The position numbers and the translations under genes were made by a program. From Clostridia bacterium (GTDB lineage Bacteria; Bacillota; Clostridia; Oscillospirales; Acutalibacteraceae): a DNA stretch of 11,137 bases. The stretch covers positions 1-11,137 of the forward strand of contig JAFRKM010000104.1 in assembly GCA_017431755.1 (NCBI GenBank), in the 5' to 3' direction. Below the pieces are notes generated by a model that ran no database searches, was not told the origin of the DNA, and worked only from the letters and a program-made list of their open reading frames with translations. Numbering within the stretch: position 1 is the first letter of the stretch; each line of letters begins with the position of its first letter. Shown here piece by piece: positions 1 to 6,341 of the stretch.

Positions 1-1526
1 AAGGTTTAAAAGTTGAAAAAGAATCTAAAACACTGGCTTCCATAACATTCCAGAATTATTTCAGACTTTATGATAAGCTTTCTGGAATGACAGGTACCGC
101 AAAAACAGAAGAAGAAGAATTTAGGGAAATTTATAAGCTCGACATAGTAGAAATTCCAACAAATAAACCACTAATCAGAGAAGATTTACCGGATGTAGTT
201 TATAAATCGCAACTTGCAAAATACAAAGCTATAATAGAAGATATTATAGAAAGCCATGAAAAAGGTCAACCTGTACTCGTCGGTACAGTTTCTATTGAAA
301 AATCAGAAATTTTAAGCCATATGCTTAAAGAAAAAGGTATTAAACACGAAGTATTAAATGCAAAATATCATGAAAAAGAAGCACAAATTATAGCACAAGC
401 CGGTAAAAAAGGCGCTATTACTATAGCCACAAACATGGCTGGACGTGGAACAGATATTATTCTTGGCGGTAACCCAGAATATATGGCAATATCTGAACTT
501 AAAAAGATAGGATATAGTGATGAAATTATTGCTGAAGCAAACAGTTTTTCTGAAACTGAAGATAAAAAAATCCTTGAAGCAAGAGAAAAATATAATGAAC
601 TCTTTGATAAATACAAAAAAGAATTAAAAGGAAAAGCAGAAGAGGTTGTGGCCTGCGGAGGACTTTATGTAATCGGTACAGAACGCCATGAAACCAGAAG
701 AATTGACAACCAGTTAAGAGGACGTTCCGGCAGACAAGGCGACCCAGGGAAAAGCCGTTTCTATCTTTCTTTGGAAGATGATTTAATGAGGCTTTTTGGA
801 GGAGACCGTATGCGCAACTGGATGGAAAAACTAAATGTGGATGAAGACAGTCCGCTTGAAGCCAGGATGCTTACCAAGTCCATTGAATCTGCACAGCGTA
901 AAATCGAAGGTAGAAACTTTGCAATACGTAAAAATATTTTACAATACGACGACGTTCTTAACCGTCAGCGCGAAATTATTTACGGCCAACGCGATCAAGT
1001 TCTTGCCGGAGAAGATATAAGTTCACAAATTAGCACAATGCTTGATGAAATTGCTGAACTAGTAGTTTCACGTTATATACAAAAAGACGTCTCAACAAAA
1101 AACTGGAACATCGAAGGCCTTAGAAACTATTATATGGGTTGGGTTCTAACAGAAAATGACCTTAACTTTAACGAAGAAAATCCAATAAACGTAACCTATG
1201 AAGAAATTGTACAGTTTATTAAAGATCGTTGCCACAGTATATACAGCAAACACGAATCTGTTTTAGGCAGTGACAATGTTCGTGAGATCGAAAGAATGGC
1301 ATTACTGCGTAATGTTGATGAACAGTGGATGGATCACATTGACGCAATGGAAGAGTTAAAACGTGGAATAAATCTGCGTTCATACGGTCAAAGAGATCCA
1401 GTTGTTGAATACCGTATGGAAGGTTTTGAAATGTTTGACAGAATGATTGAAACAATTCGTGAAAACACTGTAAAAATGCTTCTTTGCTTTAAAATAAACT
1501 TACACATTCAACCACCAAGAAAATAA
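1..1526 (+). CDS. secA: SecA preprotein translocase ATPase, 3' part (5' end outside window)
   Basis: SecA is the cytosolic ATPase motor that pushes unfolded preproteins through the SecYEG channel. The open frame is already in phase at base 3, so the gene enters from upstream. About 507 C-terminal residues are visible, and roughly the first 370 residues (NBD1 and most of the preprotein-binding domain) are outside. Near the left edge is the SecA signature ITFQNYFRLYDKLSGMTGTA. The second helicase lobe follows, with TNMAGRGTDIILGG (about nt 429-470) and the arginine-finger motif QLRGRSGRQGDPG (about nt 711-749). The helical scaffold and wing region then runs through DEQWMDHIDAMEELKRG to EYRMEGFEMFDRMIE. 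The protein stops at LHIQPPRK, without the linker and Cys-Cys-His/Cys zinc motif that end many SecA proteins. A terminator starts 7 bases after the stop, so no frameshifted tail is hidden downstream. The family call is very secure. A SecA2 paralogue cannot be excluded without the N-terminus. Confidence 0.97.
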   Translation, partial: GLKVEKESKTLASITFQNYFRLYDKLSGMTGTAKTEEEEFREIYKLDIVEIPTNKPLIREDLPDVVYKSQLAKYKAIIEDIIESHEKGQPVLVGTVSIEKSEILSHMLKEKGIKHEVLNAKYHEKEAQIIAQAGKKGAITIATNMAGRGTDIILGGNPEYMAISELKKIGYSDEIIAEANSFSETEDKKILEAREKYNELFDKYKKELKGKAEEVVACGGLYVIGTERHETRRIDNQLRGRSGRQGDPGKSRFYLSLEDDLMRLFGGDRMRNWMEKLNVDEDSPLEARMLTKSIESAQRKIEGRNFAIRKNILQYDDVLNRQREIIYGQRDQVLAGEDISSQISTMLDEIAELVVSRYIQKDVSTKNWNIEGLRNYYMGWVLTENDLNFNEENPINVTYEEIVQFIKDRCHSIYSKHESVLGSDNVREIERMALLRNVDEQWMDHIDAMEELKRGINLRSYGQRDPVVEYRMEGFEMFDRMIETIRENTVKMLLCFKINLHIQPPRK

Positions 1527-1532
1527 ATTTTT

Positions 1533-1561
1533 CCTCCCAAAAATAATTTGGGAGGATTTTT
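1533..1561 (+). terminator. Intrinsic terminator of secA
   Basis: A perfect 9-bp stem (CCTCCCAAA at 1533-1541, TTTGGGAGG at 1547-1555) closes a five-base AATAA loop and is followed by ATTTTT. It begins 7 bases after the secA stop codon. The GC-rich stem base and T-tract are those of a Rho-independent terminator on the plus strand. Confidence 0.9.
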
Positions 1562-1563
1562 AA

Positions 1564-1593
1564 TTGACATTTTTTATAAAAATATACTAAAAT
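1564..1593 (+). promoter_or_regulatory. Putative sigma-A promoter for the split ORF
   Basis: A consensus -35 box TTGACA (1564-1569) lies directly behind the secA terminator. TAAAAT at 1588-1593 gives an 18-base spacer. A better-looking -10, TATACT at 1583-1588, is only 13 bases away and probably too close. Transcription would start near 1600, leaving a very short leader before the ATG at 1611. The -35 match is good, but the -10 is weak because the region is almost pure A+T. Confidence 0.5.
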
Positions 1594-1610
1594 AAAATAA
1601 GTTAATTTAA

Positions 1611-2089
1611 ATGGGTATAAAACAAAAAATAATTAAACTAGAGAAAAAGTTTAAGACTGAGAAAAACAAGATTTTAAAACTTTTAAAAATCAAAAAAACG
1701 AGCCTCTTGGTCTTGCAAGCGAAAAATGGGTAAAAGCAGAAACAGCCAGCAAAAAAGATTTCTTTACTATAAGAAATCTTCTAACTATTAATAATCAAAA
1801 ATATGAATTTTGGATTACAAAAGATGAACAAGATACTATTAATAGCGGCCATTTCGATGGCAAACAAAACTGGACAATAATTAATTTAAAAGATTCAAAG
1901 TTTAAAAATTTTAATAAATATTCTTTTTCTTATCTTCCTGAAAAAGTTAGTATTCCTCCAAAGATAATCAAAAATTATTACAGCCAAAATTCTATAAAAA
2001 TAAATAATGCAATAGAAGTTGTTTTAAGCAAAACAACCCTAGATGACATAAAAAAACAATTAGAACAAACAGAAAAAAGCGAGAAATAA
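1611..2089 (+). pseudogene. Unrecognised basic protein, reading frame split by a -1 shift near 1692-1698
   Basis: Two overlapping frames together look like one gene of about 159 codons. The first opens at ATG 1611 and encodes a Lys/Ile-rich stretch (MGIKQKIIKLEKKFKTEK...) that stops at TAA 1731-1733. The second is open from 1661 to TAA 2087-2089, reads as ordinary protein (EPLGLASEKWVKAETASKKD, then FFTIRNLLTINNQKYEFW and onward), and has no ATG, GTG or TTG codon that could start it. One extra A in the A7 run at 1692-1698 would join them into a continuous frame. The joined product is Lys/Asn-rich and basic, with no cysteine, signal peptide or membrane segment. The first 26 or so residues could form a charged amphipathic helix. 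I recognise no domain family. No clear Shine-Dalgarno precedes the ATG. Alternatives are a decaying gene, a base-calling error in the homopolymer, or programmed -1 frameshifting at the T-TTA-AAA heptamers (1673-1679, 1682-1688). It has its own promoter candidate and terminator. Confidence 0.6.
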
Positions 2090-2100
2090 ATCTCGCTTTT
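2075..2100. terminator. Bidirectional terminator between the split ORF and groEL
   Basis: A 10-bp stem, AAAAGCGAGA (2075-2084) with TCTCGCTTTT (2091-2100), encloses a six-base loop containing most of the split ORF's TAA stop. On the plus strand it runs into TTTTGTTTTTT. On the minus strand the A-run at 2073-2078 becomes a T-tract. It therefore serves both convergent genes, the split ORF and groEL, whose stop is at 2115. Confidence 0.88.
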
Positions 2101-2114
2101 GTTTTTTATATTTA

Positions 2115-3749
2115 TTAATACATACCGCCCATTCCTGCATCAGGCATTCCTGGTGTTGCCGGAGCCGGTGGCTCTTTTTTGTCTGTAATAAGTGCTTCTG
2201 TAGTAAGAACCATACTAGCTACTGAAGCTGCATTTTCAAGAGCCGAACGTGTTACTTTGGTTGGGTCTACAATTCCAAATGAAATCATGTCGCCATATTC
2301 ATCTTTAAGAGCGTTATAACCATAACCTACTTTATTTTTACTTTTCACATTTTGAAGTATTACTGAACCTTCTAAACCTGCATTAATGGCAATTTGTTTA
2401 AGCGGTTCTTCTATGGACCTTAAAACTATGGTTGCACCTGTTCTTTCATCGCCGTCGAACTCTTTAACCACTTTTTCTACATCACCAACAGCATTCACAA
2501 GTGCGATTCCGCCACCGGCTACTATTCCTTCTTCAACTGCTGCTTTTGTGGCTGCCAAAGCGTCTTCTATGCGAAGTTTCTTTTCTTTCATTTCTACTTC
2601 TGTGGCTGCACCAACTTTAATAACTGCCACTCCTCCAGAAAGTTTTGCCAAACGTTCTTGAAGTTTTTCTTTATCGAAATCTGATGTAGTTTCTGCTATT
2701 TGATTTCTTATTTGAGAAACTCTGGCTTTAATTTCTTCTTGTTTACCTGCACCATCAACAATTATTGTGCGTTCTTTTTCAACTTTTACTTGATGTGCAC
2801 GGCCAAGCTGTTCAACAGTTGTGTTTTTAAGCTCTAACCCAAGTTCTTCTGAAATAACTTCGCCACCGGTTAAAATTGCTATATCTCTGAGCATTTCTTT
2901 TCTTCTGTCGCCAAATCCAGGAGCTTTTACACCAATACATGTAAATGTTCCACGAAGTTTATTTACGATAAGCGTTGCTAATGCGTCACCTTCAATATCA
3001 TCAGCAATAATAACAAGTTTTTTACCTGATTTTACAACTTGCTCGAGAAGCGGAAGAATTTCTTGAATACTAATTATTTTTTTATCTGTAATTAAAATAT
3101 AAGCATCATCAATAACAGCTTCCATTTTATCATTATCAGTTACCATATAAGGTGAAACATATCCTCTGTCAAACATCATCCCTTCAACTACTTCTGAATA
3201 TGTTTCTGCTGTTTTTGATTCTTCAACTGTAATTACTCCATCGGAACTTACTTTGTCCATTGCTTCTGCTATTAGGCTACCGATAAATTCATCTGCAGCG
3301 GAAATTGTTGCAACTCTTTTTATATCTTCTGTACCGTTTATAGATTTAGAATTTTTTACAACTGCTTTAACTGCTGCTTCAACAGCTTTATTAATTCCTT
3401 TTTTAAGTACCATTGGATTTGCGCCCGCAGCAACATTTTTCATGCCTTCACGAATAAGTGTTTGAGCTAAAAGTGTTGCTGTGGTTGTACCGTCACCAGC
3501 TATATCGTTTGTTTTAGTTGCCACTTCTTTAACGAGTCCTGCACCCATATTTTCAAAGTTATCATCAAGCTCCACTTCTTTTGCAATTGTTACGCCATCA
3601 TTTGTAATAAGCGGTGCTCCGAATTTTTTGTCAATAACTACATTTCTTCCTTTTGGTCCAAGTGTAATTTTTACAGTATCTGCAAGTTTATTTATACCTG
3701 AAAGAAGCGCTTTTCTGGCTTCTTCGCCATATGATATTTCTTTTGCCAT
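2115..3749 (-). CDS. groEL: 60-kDa chaperonin GroEL
   Basis: GroEL forms the double-ring ATP-driven folding chamber in the cytoplasm and works with the GroES lid. The 544-residue product has the usual family length and matches along its whole length. It begins MAKEISYGEEARKALLSGIN and carries the nucleotide-binding GDGTTTAT at about residues 85-92. The later conserved stretch IEDALAATKAAVEEGIVAGGG is present, and the protein ends in the flexible Gly/Met tail (GMPDAGMGGMY). The ATG is preceded by AAAAGGGG (complement of 3762-3769) at 12 bases, a rather long spacing. It lies 39 bases after groES in the same transcript and ends at a bidirectional terminator. Heat-shock control is expected through the CIRCE element upstream of groES. 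Nothing is unusual in the coding sequence. Confidence 0.99.
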   Translation of the reverse strand: MAKEISYGEEARKALLSGINKLADTVKITLGPKGRNVVIDKKFGAPLITNDGVTIAKEVELDDNFENMGAGLVKEVATKTNDIAGDGTTTATLLAQTLIREGMKNVAAGANPMVLKKGINKAVEAAVKAVVKNSKSINGTEDIKRVATISAADEFIGSLIAEAMDKVSSDGVITVEESKTAETYSEVVEGMMFDRGYVSPYMVTDNDKMEAVIDDAYILITDKKIISIQEILPLLEQVVKSGKKLVIIADDIEGDALATLIVNKLRGTFTCIGVKAPGFGDRRKEMLRDIAILTGGEVISEELGLELKNTTVEQLGRAHQVKVEKERTIIVDGAGKQEEIKARVSQIRNQIAETTSDFDKEKLQERLAKLSGGVAVIKVGAATEVEMKEKKLRIEDALAATKAAVEEGIVAGGGIALVNAVGDVEKVVKEFDGDERTGATIVLRSIEEPLKQIAINAGLEGSVILQNVKSKNKVGYGYNALKDEYGDMISFGIVDPTKVTRSALENAASVASMVLTTEALITDKKEPPAPATPGMPDAGMGGMY

Positions 3750-3788
3750 AAGTCTACTTTACCCCTTTTAATATATTTTATTTTATGC

Positions 3789-4076
3789 TTAGGAAACTAT
3801 TGCAAGAATTTCTTCTTGGCGAATTATAACATATTCCACGCCATTCATAGTGAATTCTGTACCAGCATTTTTTGGAATAAGCACAGTATCGCCTTCATTA
3901 ACATACATTTTTACTTCTCTGCCGTCAATCATTCCGCCAGGCCCGCGCGCAATAACGCTTGCAGTTACAGGCTGTTCTTTTGAACTTCCGGCTAAAATAA
4001 TGCCCATTCCTGTGGCTCTTTCATTTTTTTGAGCCTTTACTATTACTTTGTCTAAAATAGGTTGAATTGCCGCCAT
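3789..4076 (-). CDS. groES: 10-kDa co-chaperonin GroES
   Basis: GroES is the heptameric lid of the GroEL chamber. The 95-residue length is standard. The N-terminal IQPILDKVIVK is followed by a mobile loop around residues 18-35, with the GroEL-contacting hydrophobic triplet as IIL in GMGIILAGSSKEQP. Many relatives have IVLPD at that place, so the loop is slightly divergent. The C-terminal half has GDTVLIPKNAGTEF and the closing YVIIRQEEILAIV. A strong Shine-Dalgarno AAGGAGG (complement of 4085-4091) sits 8 bases before the ATG. This is the first gene of the groES-groEL operon, directly behind CIRCE and a sigma-A promoter. Confidence 0.99.
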   Translation of the reverse strand: MAAIQPILDKVIVKAQKNERATGMGIILAGSSKEQPVTASVIARGPGGMIDGREVKMYVNEGDTVLIPKNAGTEFTMNGVEYVIIRQEEILAIVS

Positions 4077-4104
4077 TGAAATTGCCTCCTTAAAATTTTA
4101 ATTA

Positions 4105-4131
4105 TTAGCACTCCTAAAACTTAAGTGCTAA
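4105..4131 (-). promoter_or_regulatory. CIRCE operator (HrcA binding site)
   Basis: TTAGCACTC (4105-4113), nine bases, then AAGTGCTAA (4123-4131) matches the CIRCE inverted repeat TTAGCACTC-N9-GAGTGCTAA with one changed base (A for G) in the second arm as read on the plus strand. Known role: the HrcA repressor binds CIRCE and represses groESL at normal temperature. Here it overlaps the predicted transcription start and lies in the 5' untranslated region of groES. hrcA itself is not in the window. Confidence 0.96.
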
Positions 4132-4136
4132 TAAAT

Positions 4137-4165
4137 ATTTTATTACTTAAAAAACAAAAAATCAA
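4137..4165 (-). promoter_or_regulatory. Sigma-A promoter of groES-groEL
   Basis: Read on the minus strand, TTGATT (complement of 4160-4165) is followed after exactly 17 bases by TAAAAT (complement of 4137-4142). The start of transcription would fall around 4130, within CIRCE, which is the arrangement seen at HrcA-repressed promoters. Confidence 0.8.
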
Positions 4166-4249
4166 TAGATATTTATATATTTATAAAAAGTTGGCAGGTT
4201 TACTATATTTTTATATTTTATTTATAAATAACAATCAAAAATTACATCA

Positions 4250-5287
4250 TCAGCATATTACCCCACCGCCAACAACTGTACCATCTTCAAGATAAAATAC
4301 AACTGATTGGCCAGGCGCCGGAAATTTTACTTTATTTTTAAATTTAACTTTTACGCTATTTTCATTAACAGGACTTATTATACATGGTTCTTCTTTAGAT
4401 CTATACCTTATCTTAGCAAAAACTTCTTCATCGCCATTTAATTTATCAAACAAAATAAAATTTATATCTTTTGCGACAATCTCCTGCGTAAAACCTGAAT
4501 CTAAATCGCCTAAAATTATATTATTATTTTCAGCATCAATTTTTGTAACATAAGCCGGCTTACCTAAAGCTACACCAAGTCCTTTTCTTTGTCCAACGGT
4601 ATAGTTTACAATTCCGCTATGCGTACCCAAAATTTTTCCCTCGTCATTTACAAAATTGCCTTTTTTAAAATCAGATTTGGTATATTTTTTTATAAAATCA
4701 CCATGGCTAATATTCTTAATAAAACATATATCTTGACTTTCTGATTTTTCAAAAACAGGTAAACATATTTCTTTAGCTATTTTTCGTATTTCCGATTTTT
4801 CATAATTACCCAGAGGAAACAAAGCATGCGAAAGCTGATGTTGATTTAAACCATAAAGAAAATAGCTTTGATCTTTATTTGATTTATTCTTTTTTAATAA
4901 ATAGCGACCTGTTTCCTTGTTATACACTATATTCGCATAGTGGCCCGTGGCAACGTAATCATAACCATTTTTTAAAGCGTAATCTAAAAACAAACCGAAT
5001 TTTATTGTTTTGTTGCACATAACGCAAGGATTCGGCGTTCTACCGCTTTTATATTCACCCACAAAGTAATCGATAATGTTTTTATTAAACTCTTTTTGCA
5101 TATCTAAAACACTATGATTTATACCTAATTTTAAAGCCACACTTTTTGCATCTTGTATAGCTTGATTTGCTAAATCTCCCGTCAAATTAAATGTAACGCC
5201 ATCTACAGTATATCCTTGTTTTAAAAGTAAATATGCTGAAACAGAGCTATCCACTCCACCACTCATACCAAGTAATACTTTTTTCAA
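4250..5287 (-). CDS. mnmA: tRNA-specific 2-thiouridylase MnmA (TrmU)
   Basis: MnmA makes the 2-thio group of 2-thiouridine at wobble position 34 of tRNA-Lys, -Glu and -Gln, using ATP to adenylate the base and a persulfide as sulfur donor. The 345-residue product has the N-terminal PP-loop GMSGGVDSSVSAYLL (residues 7-21), GRTPNPCVMCNKTIKF (82-97) and SESQDICFI (182-190). By family comparison Cys91 and Cys188 are the catalytic pair. ATGHYAN (113-119) and the C-terminal domain TVGQRKGLGV...GQSVVFYLEDG are present. The start is TTG: a stop codon lies upstream in frame, no ATG or GTG lies between, and the first internal ATG (codon 8) would remove the strand leading into the PP-loop. Only a weak AAAGAG is seen about 12 bases upstream. 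It follows abrB by 70 bases with a strong hairpin between, so it may depend on readthrough or on a promoter I cannot identify. Confidence 0.97.
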   Translation of the reverse strand: MKKVLLGMSGGVDSSVSAYLLLKQGYTVDGVTFNLTGDLANQAIQDAKSVALKLGINHSVLDMQKEFNKNIIDYFVGEYKSGRTPNPCVMCNKTIKFGLFLDYALKNGYDYVATGHYANIVYNKETGRYLLKKNKSNKDQSYFLYGLNQHQLSHALFPLGNYEKSEIRKIAKEICLPVFEKSESQDICFIKNISHGDFIKKYTKSDFKKGNFVNDEGKILGTHSGIVNYTVGQRKGLGVALGKPAYVTKIDAENNNIILGDLDSGFTQEIVAKDINFILFDKLNGDEEVFAKIRYRSKEEPCIISPVNENSVKVKFKNKVKFPAPGQSVVFYLEDGTVVGGGVIC

Positions 5288-5318
5288 TTTAAAATCATTC
5301 TCTTTCTTAAAATATTAA

Positions 5319-5348
5319 GAACTATACATCCTACGAAATGTATAGTTC
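5319..5348 (-). terminator. Hairpin between abrB and mnmA, probable terminator or attenuator
   Basis: A perfect 11-bp inverted repeat (GAACTATACAT at 5319-5329, ATGTATAGTTC at 5338-5348) with an 8-base loop starts 9 bases after the abrB stop. In the direction of transcription the stem is followed by TTAATATTTT, an interrupted T-tract, so termination may be incomplete. An operator function cannot be excluded. Confidence 0.6.
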
Positions 5349-5357
5349 CTGGCTTTT

Positions 5358-5597
5358 TTATCTTGAAATCTCCTCTGCACACTTCTGACAAACATTGCGA
5401 TTTTTAAATAATTTAACATTTTCTGCTTGCCCACAAAAAATGCACTGTGGTTCATATTTTCTAAGAACTATATTGTTTCCGTCTGTAAAAATTTCCAGTG
5501 AATCTCTTGGATCTATATCAAAAATTTTTCGAATTTCCATTGGAATTACTATTCTACCTAAATCGTCCACTCTTCTCACTATGCCTGTAGATTTCAA
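5358..5597 (-). CDS. AbrB/SpoVT-family transition-state regulator with C-terminal zinc ribbon
   Basis: The N-terminal half (MKSTGIVRRVDDLGRIVIPM and onward to about residue 48) is a swapped-hairpin AbrB/SpoVT DNA-binding domain, closely resembling the AbrB N-terminus of Bacillus. AbrB proteins act as dimers or tetramers that repress post-exponential genes. The C-terminal half differs from Bacillus AbrB: it has two CxxC pairs (Cys52/Cys55 and Cys70/Cys73), which suggests a small zinc ribbon. The total is 79 residues. The start is TTG: an in-frame TGA lies three codons upstream, and a good Shine-Dalgarno AAAGGTGG sits 9 bases away. A consensus sigma-A promoter precedes it, and it is divergent from spmA. 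Its targets cannot be inferred from sequence. The family call is strong, but equivalence to B. subtilis abrB rather than to another paralogue is uncertain, so I give no symbol. Confidence 0.93.
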   Translation of the reverse strand: MKSTGIVRRVDDLGRIVIPMEIRKIFDIDPRDSLEIFTDGNNIVLRKYEPQCIFCGQAENVKLFKNRNVCQKCAEEISR

Positions 5598-5606
5598 AAT
5601 CTTTCA

Positions 5607-5614
5607 CCACCTTT
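5607..5614 (-). promoter_or_regulatory. Ribosome binding site fixing the TTG start of the abrB-like gene
   Basis: AAAGGTGG on the minus strand lies 9 bases before the TTG at 5597-5595. The TGA in frame between them rules out a longer protein, so this site decides the TTG start. Confidence 0.8.
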
Positions 5615-5639
5615 TTTTAAACTCGTTTAACACTTTATA

Positions 5640-5668
5640 ATTTTACTATTCTAAAATTTTTTTGTCAA
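5640..5668 (-). promoter_or_regulatory. Sigma-A promoter of the abrB-like gene
   Basis: On the minus strand, a perfect TTGACA (complement of 5663-5668) is followed after exactly 17 bases by TAAAAT (complement of 5640-5645). The predicted start is near 5633, giving a leader of about 35 bases with the Shine-Dalgarno inside it. The -35 box is part of the inverted repeat at 5664-5686. Confidence 0.85.
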
Positions 5669-5686
5669 TATTTTACCTTTATTGAC
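5664..5686. repeat. Inverted repeat GTCAATA-N9-TATTGAC, candidate operator
   Basis: GTCAATA (5664-5670) and TATTGAC (5680-5686) are perfect 7-base inverted arms around a 9-base spacer, with arm centres 16 bases apart. The left arm contains most of the -35 box of the abrB-like gene. The right arm contains a -35-like TTGACT facing spmA. The geometry would suit a dimeric repressor, but part of the symmetry may simply be two opposing -35 boxes. Confidence 0.45.
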
Positions 5687-5761
5687 TTTTTTCGCTTAGT
5701 AATAAGTACTACAACTAATTAATAATAATTAAGTAATTCACTTAAAACGAGGGCTAAAATT

Positions 5762-6337
5762 ATGATGAACTATATTTGGGCTTTTTTGATTATATTAAGC
5801 ACCATATGTGCAATTTTTACGGGAAATATTTCTTTCCTTTCCAATGCTGTTTTATCGGGCGCAAACGATGCTGTTTCTTTGATAATTTCTATTTTGGGAA
5901 TGATGGCTTTTTGGACGGGAATAATGAAAATTGCAGAAAAATCTAAAATAACAGAATATTTATCAAATTTATTTTCACCTATTATAAAATTCATTTTTCC
6001 GGATTGCCCACCAGGAAGTCCTTCCGCAAAAGCAATATGCATGAACATTACAGCAAACTTACTTGGGCTTGGCAATGCAGCAACACCTTTTGGAATAGAA
6101 GCTATGAAAAAATTGCAAAAAAATAATGACTCTAAATCCACTGCAACCAATTCCATGGCTATGCTAATAGTAATAAACACTGCCTCACTACAATTAATTC
6201 CTACACTACTCTGCACCCTAAGGCAAAAACACGGATGCGCAAATCCAATGGAAATAATACCTCACTTATGGATTATTTCGGCAGTGTCACTAACTGTAGG
6301 AATTATTTCCACAAAAATTTTGGAAAAGGTGAAATAG
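5762..6337 (+). CDS. spmA: Spore maturation protein SpmA
   Basis: SpmA is a membrane protein needed, together with SpmB, for full dehydration of the spore core in Bacillus. It belongs to the nucleoside-recognition (Gate) family, and its transported substrate, if any, is not established. The 191-residue product has hydrophobic segments at about residues 4-20, 36-54 and 134-150 and near 168-184. It carries the conserved loop ANLLGLGNAATPFGIEAM (98-115) and NTASLQLIP (139-147). The first of two adjacent ATG codons is chosen because GAGGG (5749-5753) is 8 bases upstream. spmB follows after 4 bases, so the two are surely cotranscribed. I see no convincing sigma-A or sigma-E promoter in the 160-base upstream gap: a TTGACT at 5682-5687 lacks a matching -10. 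Its presence implies an endospore former. Confidence 0.96.
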   Translation: MMNYIWAFLIILSTICAIFTGNISFLSNAVLSGANDAVSLIISILGMMAFWTGIMKIAEKSKITEYLSNLFSPIIKFIFPDCPPGSPSAKAICMNITANLLGLGNAATPFGIEAMKKLQKNNDSKSTATNSMAMLIVINTASLQLIPTLLCTLRQKHGCANPMEIIPHLWIISAVSLTVGIISTKILEKVK

Positions 6338-6341
6338 AATA

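Noticed and set aside
1583..1588. TATACT as the -10 box for the split ORF
   Set aside because: It is only 13 bases from the TTGACA at 1564-1569, too short for sigma-A. TAAAAT at 1588-1593 has workable spacing, though it is a poorer match.
1692..1698. The A7 run as a transposase-type A-AAA-AAG frameshift site of an insertion sequence
   Set aside because: The heptamer phase is wrong for the ATG frame, no terminal inverted repeats or target duplications flank the gene, and the product does not resemble a transposase.
4132..4249. A terminator or small RNA in the gap between mnmA and the groES promoter
   Set aside because: Only low-complexity A+T sequence and short weak palindromes (for example TTATTTATAAATAA) are visible, with no GC-stemmed hairpin plus T-tract.
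5682..5716. A sigma-A or sigma-E promoter for spmA
   Set aside because: TTGACT at 5682-5687 has no -10 at 16-18 bases, and the CTACAACT at 5709-5716 resembles a sigma-E -10 only loosely and lacks a -35 at the right distance.
5770..6216. A 148-residue open frame antisense to spmA
   Set aside because: It lies wholly opposite a clear SpmA coding region, matches no family I know, and has no ribosome binding site. It is a shadow of the real gene, like the other overlapping frames opposite groEL, groES, spmB and polA.
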